The position numbers and the translations under genes were made by a program. The notes beneath the pieces are model-generated. The model was not told where the DNA came from. It did not search any database and saw only the letters and a list, made by a program, of their open reading frames with translations. From Oopsacas minuta (Eukaryota; Porifera; Hexactinellida; Lyssacinosida; Leucopsacidae), in contig JAKMXF010000332.1 in the NCBI GenBank assembly GCA_024704765.1, forward strand, positions 354,018 through 418,017: 64,000 nt of DNA, written 5' to 3'. Shown here piece by piece: positions 23,136-36,322 of this stretch. How positions within the stretch are numbered: the stretch's first letter is position 1; each line of letters starts with the position of its first letter.

Positions 23136-26100
23136 ATTCATATCATATCTCGATAACATATTGATCAGTAATATTTACTTTCGTACCGAAATTGCGAAAA
23201 TTCCTATATCTTATTACTATAAAATTATATTTACTCTTATTGTTACTGTTACTGTGCCGACTACATAGTAAAATGCTCAGTAATTGCTTGATATATATCA
23301 GGCCTGACTTAACCTATAAATTTTGAACTAAGGATGCGTAACCCGAAGGAAGAAATTCCGTGCGATTCTTTATTGCAGGAACTGTCCATTTTTAGGTTGA
23401 ATAAATGTATTTCATACTTGTTGAACAAGTTATCAACCCCTATATGCTAAAGAATTTCAGGAATTTGTTGAAATTGACTCGTTCTTGAGTTACAATAATG
23501 ACCAGAATGGCACTCCTTTATGAATGTCCAATTATACCTCGATAAGTTGTTGTCAAATAGCAAATTTGTAGTAAATACCCGACCTATCATACCGATTTAA
23601 TACATTTTGATAGCACCGTATGGAGACCCCACTTTTGGCCAGACAACATTTTCAGGCCCGTGCGATGTAACTGAATGAGGAGCGAGGCCTGGATAGAGAG
23701 AGGCTTAGTCCACCAAATATGGAGATTTACCCCAGATATATGTAAATTATCCACAGAAATCGCGAAAATAGTCCCTCAGTTATAATAGACGACTATATAG
23801 AGATATGCTCAGATGACTGAATTTCAATTCTTCCCCAGTCCTAAATACCCTTACCTACCTCAGGGGACCAAAATTAGTACGTACTTCTAATTCGAATCTT
23901 GTTCCTCTACAATTAATGAAATAATTGCTGATCAGTTTTAAAGAAAAGTACGTACTAACCTAATTCTGCTCAACCTTAAATACTAGAATATATTGTTCAA
24001 TGCGATTTATTTTAAGAACCAAAAGTGATTGTGTAAAATAAATACAAATTCATTAAATATTTCCATATTTTTGTGCTTCTGGACCGAGAGTGCAATGTCG
24101 GCCCTCGAATATGGCCACCCAAGTAGAAGTTATGAATTTTACTTAATAAGGGGTAATAGAGTAAGGTAAATCCATTGGTATGATTTATGAGATTCTCAGA
24201 ACTGTGGCTTAGCGTCATTTAAAGATGACGTCAGTAACAATTAATACGCCTACATACAGTATACAACTAATATACACAAACAATCAGTGTAATAGTCTGC
24301 GTTTCTTGGCCTTAAATGCCTCAACATGAGACTTTCTACAAGTCAAAAACTTCATTGGAAAGTCCTTTAAGATAGAGATTTGTGATAATCGAATGAACTC
24401 TCTTATAACTATCAGTAACATGTAGATCGCAAACCAAACCAGAATCCCATTCAGCCTAAGTAGGTCGAGTATTACATGTTTAGTTGTTAATAGCTGAGAT
24501 TCAAACGATTCGAGTATACAAAAATGCAGTTTCTACATACTGAAAAAGAACTTCTGTTGGTAACTGGAGCCCTCCTCTATTAAGAACTTCAGATAAGAAT
24601 TATTCACCATATTTTTCTGAAGTAGTTCAAAACCAACATATAGTTGGAACGTTGCATAAGCGAAAGAGAATTATACCCGATATATTTACCATTGTTCGTT
24701 ATTTCCTGGATGGAGTGCTTGGTAATTCAATGATGGTGCTTTTCGAAGACGGAAATTGAGAGAGTGGTCTGCGTCATGAACTTTGTGAAGTCTACGCCAA
24801 AATTCATCCCCTACAGGAACTATAAGAATTAATTCTTGAAGTTCTTATTGCAGCTGTAGAATTTGAAAGAACCGAGCACCAATAAATTGTTCCAAATATT
24901 TATGATTAATGATTCTAATAAAAGTCACGTAATGAAAATCTATTAGAAGCGCTTAAGAAAGTTTTAATAATGCGCATGGCCTCCTCTATATAAGGCCTGC
25001 CATCAACCTCGAATTTTTGGACTAGGAATATAGTATTATACAGTAAATATTATATTAGTATACAGAATGGTTTCATATCGCACAAACAGTATTATGCTCA
25101 AGTGAGTGTATTACAGATATGTAAAATATCATGTCTCCAAACCAACAGAGCAAAAAAATTATCAAAGTGTGCCAATTTATTTGCTTACTAGACATTATTT
25201 GCAGAATATGGCCCAATCTTTTTAACAAGGTTTATTGCATATTCATCAATAAATCCATATATGGTAATATCCTAGATTGTGTAATTATAGTAGGAGATAT
25301 CATATCAACATGTACTAAAGGGATGGGAAATCGGGTGTATACTATATATCGGCAATAGTGAGTTATATCATTGAGGGTTTTCGACTTATAAATGCATATT
25401 GACAAATTATCACGATCCATGGTCACTACTGTAACTCAAAAACCTGCCAACTTTGTCATGACAAATTTTTAATATGTTTACAAAAAGCATCTTTACATCA
25501 TTTCGTACATTTACTTTGAAATCAAAGATGCGATATTTGACGTTCTACAGCTCATCAAAGATTGGCCATATTCTCCAAATAATGTTTACCAAAGTATGGA
25601 TCGACTATGGGTAATAATATCTCAAAATTTTAACTATTCTGTGAATTCGAGGCAAGTAGTGCTGAATTTAACCCGTCGCGTTGCTACCAAAAGTACTATG
25701 AAATTTATCTATTTGCTACTTCATCTAACCTGAGGTACTAAGTTGTCGCCCTGCGACCTAGCAAGTGAATCGCGCTACTAAAGATTAATTGTGTTTTACT
25801 TTTTACTAAAGAGTACATATAGAAGGAATAATCCTAAATTATATATATATACAATTACACAAAGTCTAAATGGAAGATCTACGAAGAAATATACAAGAAC
25901 AGAACTTTGTGTTATTATATTACTAGGCTAGTTGTACAGCGGAGTATTCGGAAGTGAAAATATTCTGAAATTACAAATTGAGCAAGGTATCCATGAATAA
26001 AAAGTTATGAATGAAAATAGCCTACTTTGAATGCGGCTCTATCTTACAACAGTATTACTTTAGGCGCTTTGAGATAAGAGGCACTAGAGATAAGTCTTTG

Positions 26101-28520
26101 TGATTTATGCACACCTCAGACCTATCTATAAATCAACCACAGTATATTGTTTCTGAATTGTGAGGAAAATCAAATAATTAGCAAATTTTTTGTGGAAAAC
26201 AACTATCCTGAGGTTCCTCAAGGAACTAAAAGAGAAACTGTCCACATAGTTAATTTGAGAACCAAGGGGAATTTAAAGATGATTATACCGATAATAATTC
26301 TGAAATACCGTAGAAATCGGGTTGGTTTTGAGACTTTTGACAGAAATTATACGGGCAAGAGGCAACAAACCATGAATAAAGTATTAAAGCATCATATGTT
26401 TTGGAAGGTGAAACAGCCTTCATTTTTATCAAATTTTGTACATGTAAAATTTAATAGTAGTAAATAATAGCAATTTTATTTCGCTAGCTATTTATTCAGC
26501 TCATCATTACAACATAACATTAGTACTAAATATAACTGATTGCTGCTATTCTTTGGTTTGAAGAAATTTTCCAGATTTCTGAGGAACAAAATGTCATCCA
26601 GTGTTACGACTTTAATGGATTACCCCAGTGTATTTTAAAAGACATTTAGCCTAAGAGCTTAAATAATACCTTTTTCCTTTTCTTTACTTTCTCCTAGATT
26701 TTGCGCTTGAATCTCTATTATCCACTATTAATGTAGACCTAAAGACACGTAATTTGGCTGTAAATACCATCGGTGAATATTTAACCAATCTTCAATGTGC
26801 TGACTGATTCAACCGTCGAATCTAAATTATAACATTACATTGACATCTATGCAAAATATGTGAAATGATAATTATTTCATACATTAAAAGGTAAATTGCG
26901 CGTAACTTGAGCGTACATTGGCGTAACCTCCGCGCAATACTAATCTACAACATAGCTAAAATAAATTCTATCTATCGACAACATCAAAATTCGACCTAAT
27001 GTTTATATTCTTTATTCGTCCCTAAGTTGAAATCTGTGAGACTTGACAACTATAAACTGTGATAAACTGACCATGAGTACAGCTCAATTAAGAGATTAAA
27101 CAGATTGACTAGTATCTAATCGAATACATATTTCTATGAGTTTAACTTTTCGATAACTGTGTACCGTACTGTTTGGATTAACGAGTGTAATACACAGGTA
27201 TATCTATACTTTATATGCGCAGTTCCAGCCAGATAAGAACTATATCATTAGCTATATCGCAGGAATGGAGCATACGTGCATATGTCGTTCATAGAATACT
27301 CTTCGAGCCTTATTCAAATAGCATATACGCTAATAAATTAACAGCCCTTAGCCATAGATTTTCTGATCGCATAATTGTGCAACTTTCGTAGCCTATCCAT
27401 TGAAAACTCCTGGGGTCCATATTTGAATGAGTAGCCCAAGGATTTCTTTATTATTTTCTTCCGGAGGTGTTGGAGTAGGATGTGAGTGGATATTTTCAGT
27501 TGAGGAAAGGATGTCAATAGAAGCATTGGATATCTCTGTGATGGTCGTGGACGAGTTCTTTAAATGGCTCCTTCCCTATTACTCTAATTTTGCCCTGCAA
27601 TGTAAATCCTACGCTAACTTGTTCGCCAGTTACTTGAGTGAAATTTTCTATCATTGAAAAAGAGATTCTGGCATTTCCCTGCGTGATTCTTGGGATAGTT
27701 GTGTGTGTGATTGCCTTTCTTATAAGTATTAATGACATTCTCTATTTATAAAAATCCCAGATACTATGACATGCCAAAAGGAATTCGATCGGAATATCTT
27801 GGGATGTTATAGTTCGTGAGAAACAATTATAATCATAATGTTGAGTGATACTGCCAATCACGAACTGTAAAAGCCATAATTGTAGTGTTATGAACTGTAA
27901 TATCACAAATTATAATGTCTTGGAGTATATATTATTGATCTTTTGCCATAAAGTGGCACAAAATCACAATTGTTTACAATCAAGTATTGCGCGCTGGTTA
28001 CGCGCAATGTATATTTTTACCTCCATTATTTATATATTAAGTCATCTTGACATTGAAAATGTTAAAATTGGAATCTACATGTTTGATTACCTCCGACTGT
28101 ACATCTAGGCATAGTAGTTACACTGAAATTTCTCTTAAATCCAGGAGCACCAAATGGTTTGCGGTGTGGTCTAGTGCGGTATCTACGTGAAAAGAACACA
28201 AAAAATAACCCTGAGCTGTACTACCAATCTGTCCGCTGAAGATTTTTATCTCGCTTATTTATGCTGCAAATTGTGCATGAAATTGAGTCTCGCCCTATGA
28301 GTTCATTGTATTTTTGGAATTCATTTTCACCTTGCTGTGGACCCATTTGATTTATTGAATTATTATAACTAAAATTACTTTTTGCCAACTGTTTTATTCT
28401 TAGCCTGAAAATGCCACTTAGAAGAGGATCTGAATATTGAGATCAAAGTGTCACACTAATCATAAATATGTTTAGCAATTCAATGAATCTGATATAGATA
28501 TTCATATTTTATTTTTAACA
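23136..28520. other. Long intergenic stretch, no gene recognised
   Basis: About 5.4 kb with reading frames up to 106 aa (26147-26467, plus strand, no recognisable domain). Contains the 12-mer CTGTGCCGACTA at 23252-23263 and a perfect hairpin at 27986-28008. No transposon was recognised, which is unusual for this window. Confidence 0.45.
27986..28008. repeat. Short perfect hairpin
   Basis: ATTGCGCG, seven-base loop CTGGTTA, CGCGCAAT: eight-base perfect arms, GC-rich against an AT-rich background. Function unknown. Confidence 0.5.
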
Positions 28521-29897
28521 ATGAAAAGTATATATGCAAGAAAGGGTATTTGCTGGGAAATTGATGGGTTTCAGTTTCATGATGGACTTTTGACGATATC
28601 CGTTGAATCAAAATCAATTTATGACTCTTCAATGTTATTTATATGGATTGAGCAAACGGATGGAGAAATTCCTACAAAAAAATATTTTGAAATCGACTTG
28701 CGCCTCATCAAATTTTTTCGGATATTTACAGATACACTTATTGATGGCTATAGCGGAAGTGTAAGTATTATTACTAATGAGAACGAGATTTATCTTTTTA
28801 AATTTATAGAAGGAATACATGAGTTTATTGATATTTTGCACAGATGGCCTTTGTGCCACATAGTCCCTTCCTCCTGCCAGGATCTTGATCAGAAAACCCA
28901 AATTTTTCGAGTTACTCGACCATTTCTTCAATCAACGTTGTGTAGTATACATGAAGGATCTTATTCCTTGCTTACAAAGTTGGAGTTCGAAAATTATCTT
29001 GATAAGAATGGACGAATTCTTAAATACAACATACTCAAGCGACATATATATTATTCTGGTATTTCGACTGAAATGATTTCGTACTTGTGGCCGCTACTTT
29101 TAAAAGTTTACCCAGAAAATGTAAACATAGATGATAAATATGTTTGGTTATCTCAACGTAAAATAGAATATGAAAGAATGTCGATTCTTGATCTCAAATA
29201 TGAAATGGGTGAAGATTCTTGGTTAAATCTAGACAAAGCAATCAAACAAGATGTATCTCGTACGGATAATTTAGCTTGTTTATCTGCTAATATTGACGAA
29301 AGGAAAACCATTATTATTAACATTTTGCTAAAATTTGTAGCATTTGATCGTAAGACAGGCTATCATCAAGGAATGTCAGACATCGTCTCACTACTTTATT
29401 ACTCAATTGGGATAGAAGAGATAACATTTTGGTGTTTTGTTGGGTTGATAAAATATACCCCTTATGGTAAAAAGAAACATATTCAATCAAGCATCGATGA
29501 ATGTGTTCATAAATTGAAGGAATTGGTTAAACTATTTCTACCTTCTTTTTATGCTTTGTTGAGTAAAATTGACATGGGTCTTGAATTCATCTTTGCACAT
29601 CGGTGGATTTTCGTCAATTGTCGGAGAGAATTTTCATTGCAAGACAGTCAAAGTATATTGACAGCAATACTTTCTTCTCATTATGAAACTGAATTTATTC
29701 TGTATATATGTCTTGCCATATGTGCATGTTACCAGGATGAAATTATATCGACTTGTCAAACGATTGATGATGTAATGCAGTTTTTTTTACGTCTTAGTAA
29801 TTCAATACCTTCAAAGTTGATATTAAGGCAAGCTAGGTGCTTCGGATATCTTGATAACAAACTATCAACTAAGAAAGTAAAGGCTATATTTCAGTAA
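28521..29897 (+). CDS. TBC-domain Rab GTPase-activating protein, TBC1D16-like
   Basis: A 458-residue protein. The TBC domain occupies about residues 170-440 and speeds GTP hydrolysis by Rab GTPases on endomembranes. Catalytic motifs are intact: the arginine finger IKQDVSR (Ile241-Arg247, pattern IxxDxxR) and the glutamine finger YHQG (Gln283). Other TBC blocks: YLWPLLLKVYP (187-197), FWCFVGL, HRWIFVNCRREF and SKLILRQAR. The last three fit TBC1D16 (FWCFVGL, HRWLL...KREF, ELVLRKAR) better than TBC1D15/17. Human TBC1D16 is 767 aa, and the extra length is N-terminal; here only about 170 residues precede the domain, possibly a divergent PH-like or Rab-binding region. The start at 28521 is the first Met after upstream stops. 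Additional upstream exons cannot be excluded. Single uninterrupted frame. Confidence 0.8.
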   Translation: MKSIYARKGICWEIDGFQFHDGLLTISVESKSIYDSSMLFIWIEQTDGEIPTKKYFEIDLRLIKFFRIFTDTLIDGYSGSVSIITNENEIYLFKFIEGIHEFIDILHRWPLCHIVPSSCQDLDQKTQIFRVTRPFLQSTLCSIHEGSYSLLTKLEFENYLDKNGRILKYNILKRHIYYSGISTEMISYLWPLLLKVYPENVNIDDKYVWLSQRKIEYERMSILDLKYEMGEDSWLNLDKAIKQDVSRTDNLACLSANIDERKTIIINILLKFVAFDRKTGYHQGMSDIVSLLYYSIGIEEITFWCFVGLIKYTPYGKKKHIQSSIDECVHKLKELVKLFLPSFYALLSKIDMGLEFIFAHRWIFVNCRREFSLQDSQSILTAILSSHYETEFILYICLAICACYQDEIISTCQTIDDVMQFFLRLSNSIPSKLILRQARCFGYLDNKLSTKKVKAIFQ

Positions 29898-30759
29898 GAT
29901 ATCAATTGAGTTGAATTTGGTGTTATTAACCTTATTGAATAGGAATTTTTGAGTTTGGTTATATTTTGGATTAACCATAGCCTACTACATATAATGGCAT
30001 TTACTACTTTGACCACCGATATTAACTTTTCTATTTACTTTTACAATGTATTCAGTACCTGTAGAATATTTTTGTAATATCCAAACAAATATACTTTAAT
30101 CTAACCATAGCCTACTATACATAAGGCCTAACAACTAATTATGGATTTTGGATTAGGGATGCTCGTGTTGACCGGACTGAATTTTCATTTATATGGTATA
30201 AATCATTATTGGAGAATATAATAGCGTATTCTGAGGTACATATTTGTGTTTTAGCGATTTTACGAATACATTGGCTTGTTTTAACTTTTACATTCACGTT
30301 GTTATTAACCCAAACTGGTGAATATTTTCCCTACCATTATAATTATTTTGAATTTTTGTGAACTTGAAATCTTGTGCATGAGTTTTCGAGCTTCGTACAC
30401 TTATTTTGTACATAGCTACATATAATTTAATTCACTGTTCTGCACCCAGTCGATGACAATGAGGAACAATAGCCGGTATTTACTATGCCACACAACCAGA
30501 TGCAGTACCTTCTTAAGCTATTCGATACTTACGAGGGGCTTCTCAATAAGTCACTTCCATTTGGTCACCGGCGTAAACTTCATCAGAACACACAGGGTGC
30601 CACAACACTTTGTTGATTCCCTAGTTATATATTTTTCTGAATAAATATTTCATTTTGTGAGATCATGATGCTGCATTATTAGTTTGTAATATCTGATAAT
30701 TTTGTTTCACTCTAGTTCTGATTTAGTGATCATTTGTTTCCCTCGCCACCTGCTAAATT

Positions 30760-30876
30760 GAATTTGTGGGGTTAGTTAGGTTTGAAAATGCCAGGATGCC
30801 AGACACCTATGGCACCATGGCATCACAGCCGCCAGGATGCAAGGCACCCGCCACACACCCCAAGTTTACGCCCCTG
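30760..30876. mobile_element. Isolated hAT-type end
   Basis: On the minus strand it starts CAGGGGCGTAAAC followed by TTGGGGTGTGTGG, the same CAGGGGCGTA start and G/T-rich subterminal as the intact hAT at 7266-10695. Two GCCAGGATGC units lie within. No partner end was found, so it is a fragment or a MITE whose other end is lost. Confidence 0.4.
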
Positions 30877-32429
30877 TAGTGGGTACTCTAAATGTAAATT
30901 CAATATCACCCTTACTTATATGCTTTAAACACAAGTAAACAGTATTTAGATCAGCAACATCTTACCGATGGAGTGCCAAAAGGAAAGAGTTTCTTATTAC
31001 CCGGACTTATCATATGCATAATCCATACGATGGATATATTTGTTCTATTATATCTAACAATCTTCATAATCAATCGAAAATGTATCCTGAAGTCTCCATT
31101 TCCAGGTCACACGATTCAAAATGGGATGTGCAATTTAATATAAATATTCAATGAAAACACTAGGATTTTTCGGTATTGCAGACCCGATATAATGAGCCTC
31201 ACGACGAGATCTTGAGAAATGAGAGCCCTGCAACAATCAGCGGGAGGTCAAGCATCTAACAAACTCTATAACAACAGGTCTATACTAATCCACGTATAAT
31301 ATCTCAATAGAAATATATTCCAAATTTCGGACATAAGTAGGAATATTCCTACTTTTCTACTGAGCGGAAAATAATATTGTCTACTTTATTGTATGGTCAG
31401 TCGGGGTGGGAGGTTTAATTGGTCCCACCTCGCCCATTATTGTTACTATTCGTCGGTACGCCATTGCTAATTGGTTTTTTTGCTACATGGTATTTTCGCG
31501 TATTCGTGTGTCAAAAATTCCCGTTTGAAGTGCAATTTTGGTCAAAGAGGTTAATTTTGTTTATTGTTTAGTTATTTATGGATATCTAGAGATGGATGTG
31601 AATGAGTATATTTAGGTGAACAAAAGGGGCCATGATATATACATACATAACATTACATTTGCTTCGCTACATTTGGCAAAATGATCAATTATCCCGAAGG
31701 TTCTTGAAAAGAGGATACCTTTAACTATATTACTGTAATTTTCATCCAAAATGGACTAATTATTTAGAAGACATGGCCATACAAATTGGTTTTGCCGTCC
31801 AACTACCAATTTTTCAGATATGCTTCAAAATTTCAGAGTACCTTCGCCTCGATGTTATATGTAAGTGGTATAAAAGAAATATTGATTGGAATAGGAATTT
31901 ACACTTTGTGGATTCTAGACTTATGCTTGTTCATGGATATGGCAGTCATGTCAGCCCCTTCATACCCCCAACAACAATTTGAGGCACAATATTCTTTCCT
32001 CATAATGACCAAAGTTGATAGAATCATATGTAGAATAATAACCTTGTAAATATGTTTTATTGCAATTAATAGAACACCATTGCCTAACATGAGATGGCTA
32101 TTCAGCAATTACAAAGTGGATCGATATCACTATCACAGCTGATGTACTACACCAATGCTTTCAAGGTACAGTCCAAGAGTTAGGGCTTGATTGAGTGAGC
32201 GACTATTATTTTTCTTGAGGGAATTCCATCTCAAGATATGTGTAAGGACTATAATTAAGCTAGAACACTATATTTTGATCAAAAATTCTCGTTAAAAAAT
32301 ACTCTTTTACGATCGCACTGCCAACTTCATAGCATCAATATTCTGGTAATCTCAAATCCTCCAAACTATATTAGCTAAACGCAATTAATCTGTATGCATA
32401 CATATATATATCTACTAGTAAAAGGCAAT

Positions 32430-32474
32430 TAATTTGTATATATATATATGTGTATGTGTGTATATATATGTTTG
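32430..32474. repeat. TA/TG microsatellite
   Basis: TATATATATATATG followed by TGTATGTGTG and TATATATATG. Confidence 0.85.
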
Positions 32475-33204
32475 TAAGTCCAGAATTGATTGAAGAAACA
32501 TGAAGACCACTGGGCTAAGTTTTGGCATACAGAGGTATCTCGGGCCTGGCTCGGACAATTTCGTGTTTTGGATGAAGGAAGGTTGACACCTATGGCAAAA
32601 TTTTAACATCATTGTGAACCCTTCCTTTTCGAAAAAATCAGCATTTTTGCCTGACCACTTTTATTTTGCTTTCGCAGGTTTGGTAGGTGTACTTTGTGAG
32701 TGATTTGAGATCAAAATTGGGGATGCTAGCTAAAATCCGATCTACCAGGTGTTCGTAAGATAGAGTAATATCGATAAATACCACAACATTACGAGAGGGG
32801 TGAAACGTGAAAAAGGTGGAGATCCAGGGTAAACTTTGCCTAAACAAAGTGGGTTATGTATGTGATTATTCTTTTCAGGGAGACACATGCGCTCCTGGCT
32901 GGATCTGAGAATATTTTAGGATCGAAAATATTTTTATCCAATGCATAACTGTAATTACTTGCAAAAGCGTCTGAAATGATTATAGATCAGTGGAACATGG
33001 TCATGTATTATCATTTATTGATAATGTTAACAATTCCAATTCTCTATCCTTCAAATACCATGATCTAAGGTGATGTATTTCCCTCAAACCCATTAGTATA
33101 TGTTCAGATTAGAGAGGATAATATAATGTTTAACAAAAATAAAGACAATAACAACGATAAATAATGGCAAGAAAATAATTGAACATAAGGGGAAGTAACT
33201 AGTG

Positions 33205-33310
33205 AAGAATGAGGGAGGGACGAGTGAAGAGACGATGAAGAGGTGAGGAAGGTACGAGGAAGGGAGGGGAGGGGACGAAGAAAGTATCAAAAGATTGCAG
33301 CAGAAAGGAG
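33205..33310. repeat. Purine-rich low-complexity tract
   Basis: Plus strand is almost all G and A over about 100 bases (GAGGGAGGGACG, GGAAGGGAGGGGAGGGGACG). It creates long but meaningless serine/proline-rich frames on the minus strand. Confidence 0.75.
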
Positions 33311-33937
33311 CCCTCAAGACAGTTTAGCTTTACATTTAGTAGAGAAATTTGTGGATAAGGCTTTTGAATTGCACAAGGGCCGAGATCCATTGACCCTGAC
33401 TGTGGACTAAGGCAATGAGGCCACTGTTTATGACCTTCTGTTCTGAGATAATTACCTCCAAGGAAGGCCGAGTGTTGGGGAAGCTCAGGAATAGGTGCAA
33501 CGTGAGTGGCCATTATGATAGTGAATTGACTGTGAACATACAACTTATTAGAACTGTTGTATTATCAGTTGATAACACATGATAGAACGTGCGACGAAAC
33601 ATGAATTGATATTTTTAATAGAAAGTGATGCGAAATTATCAATTACGAGAACAATAGATTAGAACATGAAGGGTCAAAACAAAATGAAAGTTAAGAAGTA
33701 CAAATATTTCAAAATATTGAAATAGATGTTAGTGATCATATTACAAAAATATGGAAACTATTGCATTTGCAAAGAATACATCGATTCGATTTCCAAAAGT
33801 TTGGGGAACGTCAGAATGAGTGAAAAGAACTTGTCACCAGTAAAAAAGATATTGGTTTATTGAGTGTCGGCCAATGTGAAGATTACTAATATAGGTCTCT
33901 AATTTCAATAATATTTGTTTGGGAATGTCAGGAATAA

Positions 33938-34360
33938 TTAGGGATCGACCGGGGCAGAGGCTTCGGTTCCGGTCCCGGCCGAATATCGGTACTTTTTTCC
34001 CGGCCCCAGCAGTGGCCAAAAAGTGGAGAACCCTGCCCTTGGCCACCGGGGTGTTTAATGAAATTTATGTTAAGTTATTTAAAAAGCAAATCATCATAGA
34101 TTTGGAACGAAGAAATTTAAATGGAAGATACTAAATCAAAATATATACGTATTTCTACAATCTATTTATATCTTGCTTATATCAAATCTTCACTATCATC
34201 ATCAATTTCTTAGATGTGTAGATTAGGAAGAACAACGTCAGGAGGTGGTTGAAGTAATTTGGATCAGCCAAATTCAACAGCGCTTAGGTTGTACTTGAGG
34301 AACTAGGGATCGACCGAGGCCCCTGTTTCGACCGAAAATTGTGCCACCAGTCGATCCCAA
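33938..34360. mobile_element. hAT-type MITE with perfect 8-bp duplication
   Basis: Starts TAGGGATCGACCGG and, on the other strand, TTGGGATCGACTGG. Both flanks are GGAATAAT (33930-33937 and 34361-34368), a perfect 8-bp duplication. Inside, a second copy of CTAGGGATCGACCGAGGCC lies at 34307-34325. No coding capacity. 423 bp. Confidence 0.8.
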
Positions 34361-34449
34361 GGAATAATGATAGAAATATTGATATACCAACAACTCACGT
34401 ATCTGGAACTCTTGTCACAGGTGAAAGATGCGGCAGAGACGATCTCGTA

Positions 34450-35647
34450 TATTAGGTCAGCACAGTAACAATGAATCCAATCATTTTAGATGTTACAGCG
34501 TTCCCATTGCGATTGATTCTACTTTCCAATTCTCTTCTTTGCTATAGGTGCTGGTTCTCTTTGGGGGCATATGCTGCACGGGGTTTCGGGTTCATCAGAA
34601 GACTACTATGTAGAGACAGGATGGACGTTAGGTTCCCTGACTCTCCTCTTTACACCACATCCTCTTCCTGCTGACCTCAAACGTCCTCAAGCCGTGCGCG
34701 GCTTCATTTTCTCGAGAACATTCAGCTCTACTCGTTGATTTAGCTGTTTTGCCGCATCAGACATAGCAGCCGTGGTAACCTCTTCCAAACGGTTTGGATA
34801 CTGATATGACATGCTTAGAAGTGGTGGTGGATATCAAATATTGTAGAGATTTTGTGTAAATGACGCCACTACAAGCAGTTGAGTTTACTGCCATTACAGA
34901 TCTGATGGTAATTTCATTCATATCCTTGGGTGTAAATGGCACATTGACACGGGTGGCTAGGTATCTAGATTACGTGAGGAATGGAAGTTAGTATGTTCTT
35001 TATGACATCTATCTCATTTGACTCTGGAGAAAGTCTGCCTGCCATGGATCCATTTTTCTTCATAGGGCAAGACTTTCAATACATTCAATGCAACGAAATG
35101 TAGAGAATACTTCTGATAGGATGCATATATCAAGGATTCTTATGCCAGTTGGTTTGTATGCATTTATCAAAAAATTTCCTTGAGCTGTACGTAGTAATAC
35201 AGGCTTAGAAATGTTTTTGGTGGTATCCAGAATTTAGCAATGTACATGCGATTCCTTGCTTTAGGTCGCTTCGTGCTGGGTATTGATATCAAGTCTTCGA
35301 AAGCTGTAGAACTAGGTTTACATTCGGTAAATTGATTCCGGTAGAATGGTTTCTTTCTAGGTCGACCAGGACCAGGGACATCTGGAAATATGAAGTCAGG
35401 TTCTTAAATCTCACTAAGGGGGGAAAGCTAAGAGAGGATAATGCTCTGAAATCCCTTGGGAGGATGGACTAACTATAACTGGTGCCTGAGAATTGGTAGG
35501 TTCAAGTAGAAAGGAGCCTACATGTGTGGAGGTTTCCATGGGAGGCACAGGGTGAGGAGTCGGAGCCAGAGGGAAATCGCCGGGCTCTTGGAGGATTTGT
35601 TGTTCATAATTTGGACTAGAAGAATCACTTGTCGTAATCTGAGACAA
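34450..35647 (-). pseudogene. Composite transposon relic, copy B (Mutator-like piece plus PHD-like tail)
   Basis: Minus-strand remnant sharing successive blocks with 55810-57720. In order: a Ser/Pro-rich 77-aa frame starting MSQITTSDSSSP (35647-35414); KRPKARNR then YIAKFWIP (near 35240); YEEKWIHG (near 35050); NRLEEVTTAAMSDAAKQLNQR (near 34770, quoted here across 21 aligned positions as two pieces NRLEEVTTAA and MSDAAKQLNQR); then SSSDEPETPCSIC and a W..C...W.HCYCAD tail (near 34590-34470). The 700-bp core with the IW..CSK block present in copy A is missing. Several frameshifts and stops. Non-functional; family name uncertain. Confidence 0.5.
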
Positions 35648-36237
35648 TGTAAAGTTTCTAATTGAGGATCAGATACACAACCTCTCGGAATTCAAATAAT
35701 CAAATCCCATACTTGCTGAATATCTCGCTATTAGCGCTAAGAATCCCCCTATTCGTTCCGATTTTCCAGTGATAGTTCCCTCCAAAACCTGGGAAAAGTC
35801 CGTATTGTGTAGGTTTGCGCTTTGGTTGGGAAGTATGCAGGCTCTCAACCTGGAAACCTATCGAATTCTGGGTTTCGTAAAGAATATCACAATTCTATTG
35901 TGAGATGTGCTATTTAGTAGTAATTTTCTATAGAGAGCCAAGGATTCTGTAGTATCTGTATACAGGGGGTTCGGGATTTGGCACACCAAATTCTGGAACC
36001 GCCAGGCCGGCGCAGGATTCTCAAACCTGAGGCAAATAAATGCCCAGTTTGCACCCCCCATCCCACCCGTAGGACCCTTGATGACTCAAAATCTTTAGAG
36101 TTGAGAGTCCAGAGTATGCGTAATGCTACCCATGGGTCAGCATATGGCAATAAACTCGTAGTATAAACGGAGCAATAATCTGGGATATACTAGATGTCCC
36201 AGAGTATCAACTACAGTTGTTCACTCACTAGGACAGC
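35648..36237. other. Intergenic
   Basis: No gene recognised. Contains a hairpin at about 35966-36001 (GGTTC.GGATTTGG, loop, CCAAATTC.GGAACC). Confidence 0.45.
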
Positions 36238-36322
36238 CAGGGACTGCCGGTAACGTAATGTATAAATGTATTGCCTGTTCACAGGTAATACAATTATTCA
36301 TTACATGTGCAGCAGTCCCCTG
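36238..36322. mobile_element. Palindromic hAT-like mini-MITE
   Basis: CAGGGACTGC(C)GGTAACGTAATG at the left and, on the other strand, CAGGGGACTGCTGCACATGT-AATG at the right. The inner parts also pair (TGTATTGCCTGT / ACAGGTAATACA), so the whole 85 bp can fold as one hairpin. Flanking 8-mers do not match. Confidence 0.5.

Larger units (their letters stand above)
29898..33937. other. Intergenic, no gene recognised
   Basis: About 4 kb. Contains a short duplication (ACCATAGCCTACTA at about 29974 and 30104), an isolated hAT-type terminus TTTACGCCCCTG ending at 30876 with GCCAGGATGC(C/A)AG repeats just before it, a TA/TG microsatellite and a purine-rich tract. Reading frames are short. Confidence 0.5.

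Noticed and set aside
26147-26467. 106-aa plus-strand frame as a possible small gene
   Set aside because: No domain, no neighbouring exon signals and typical AT-rich composition; kept only as a note in the intergenic entry.
33093-33543. Minus-strand frames rich in Ser, Pro and Phe
   Set aside because: Produced by the purine-rich low-complexity tract on the plus strand.
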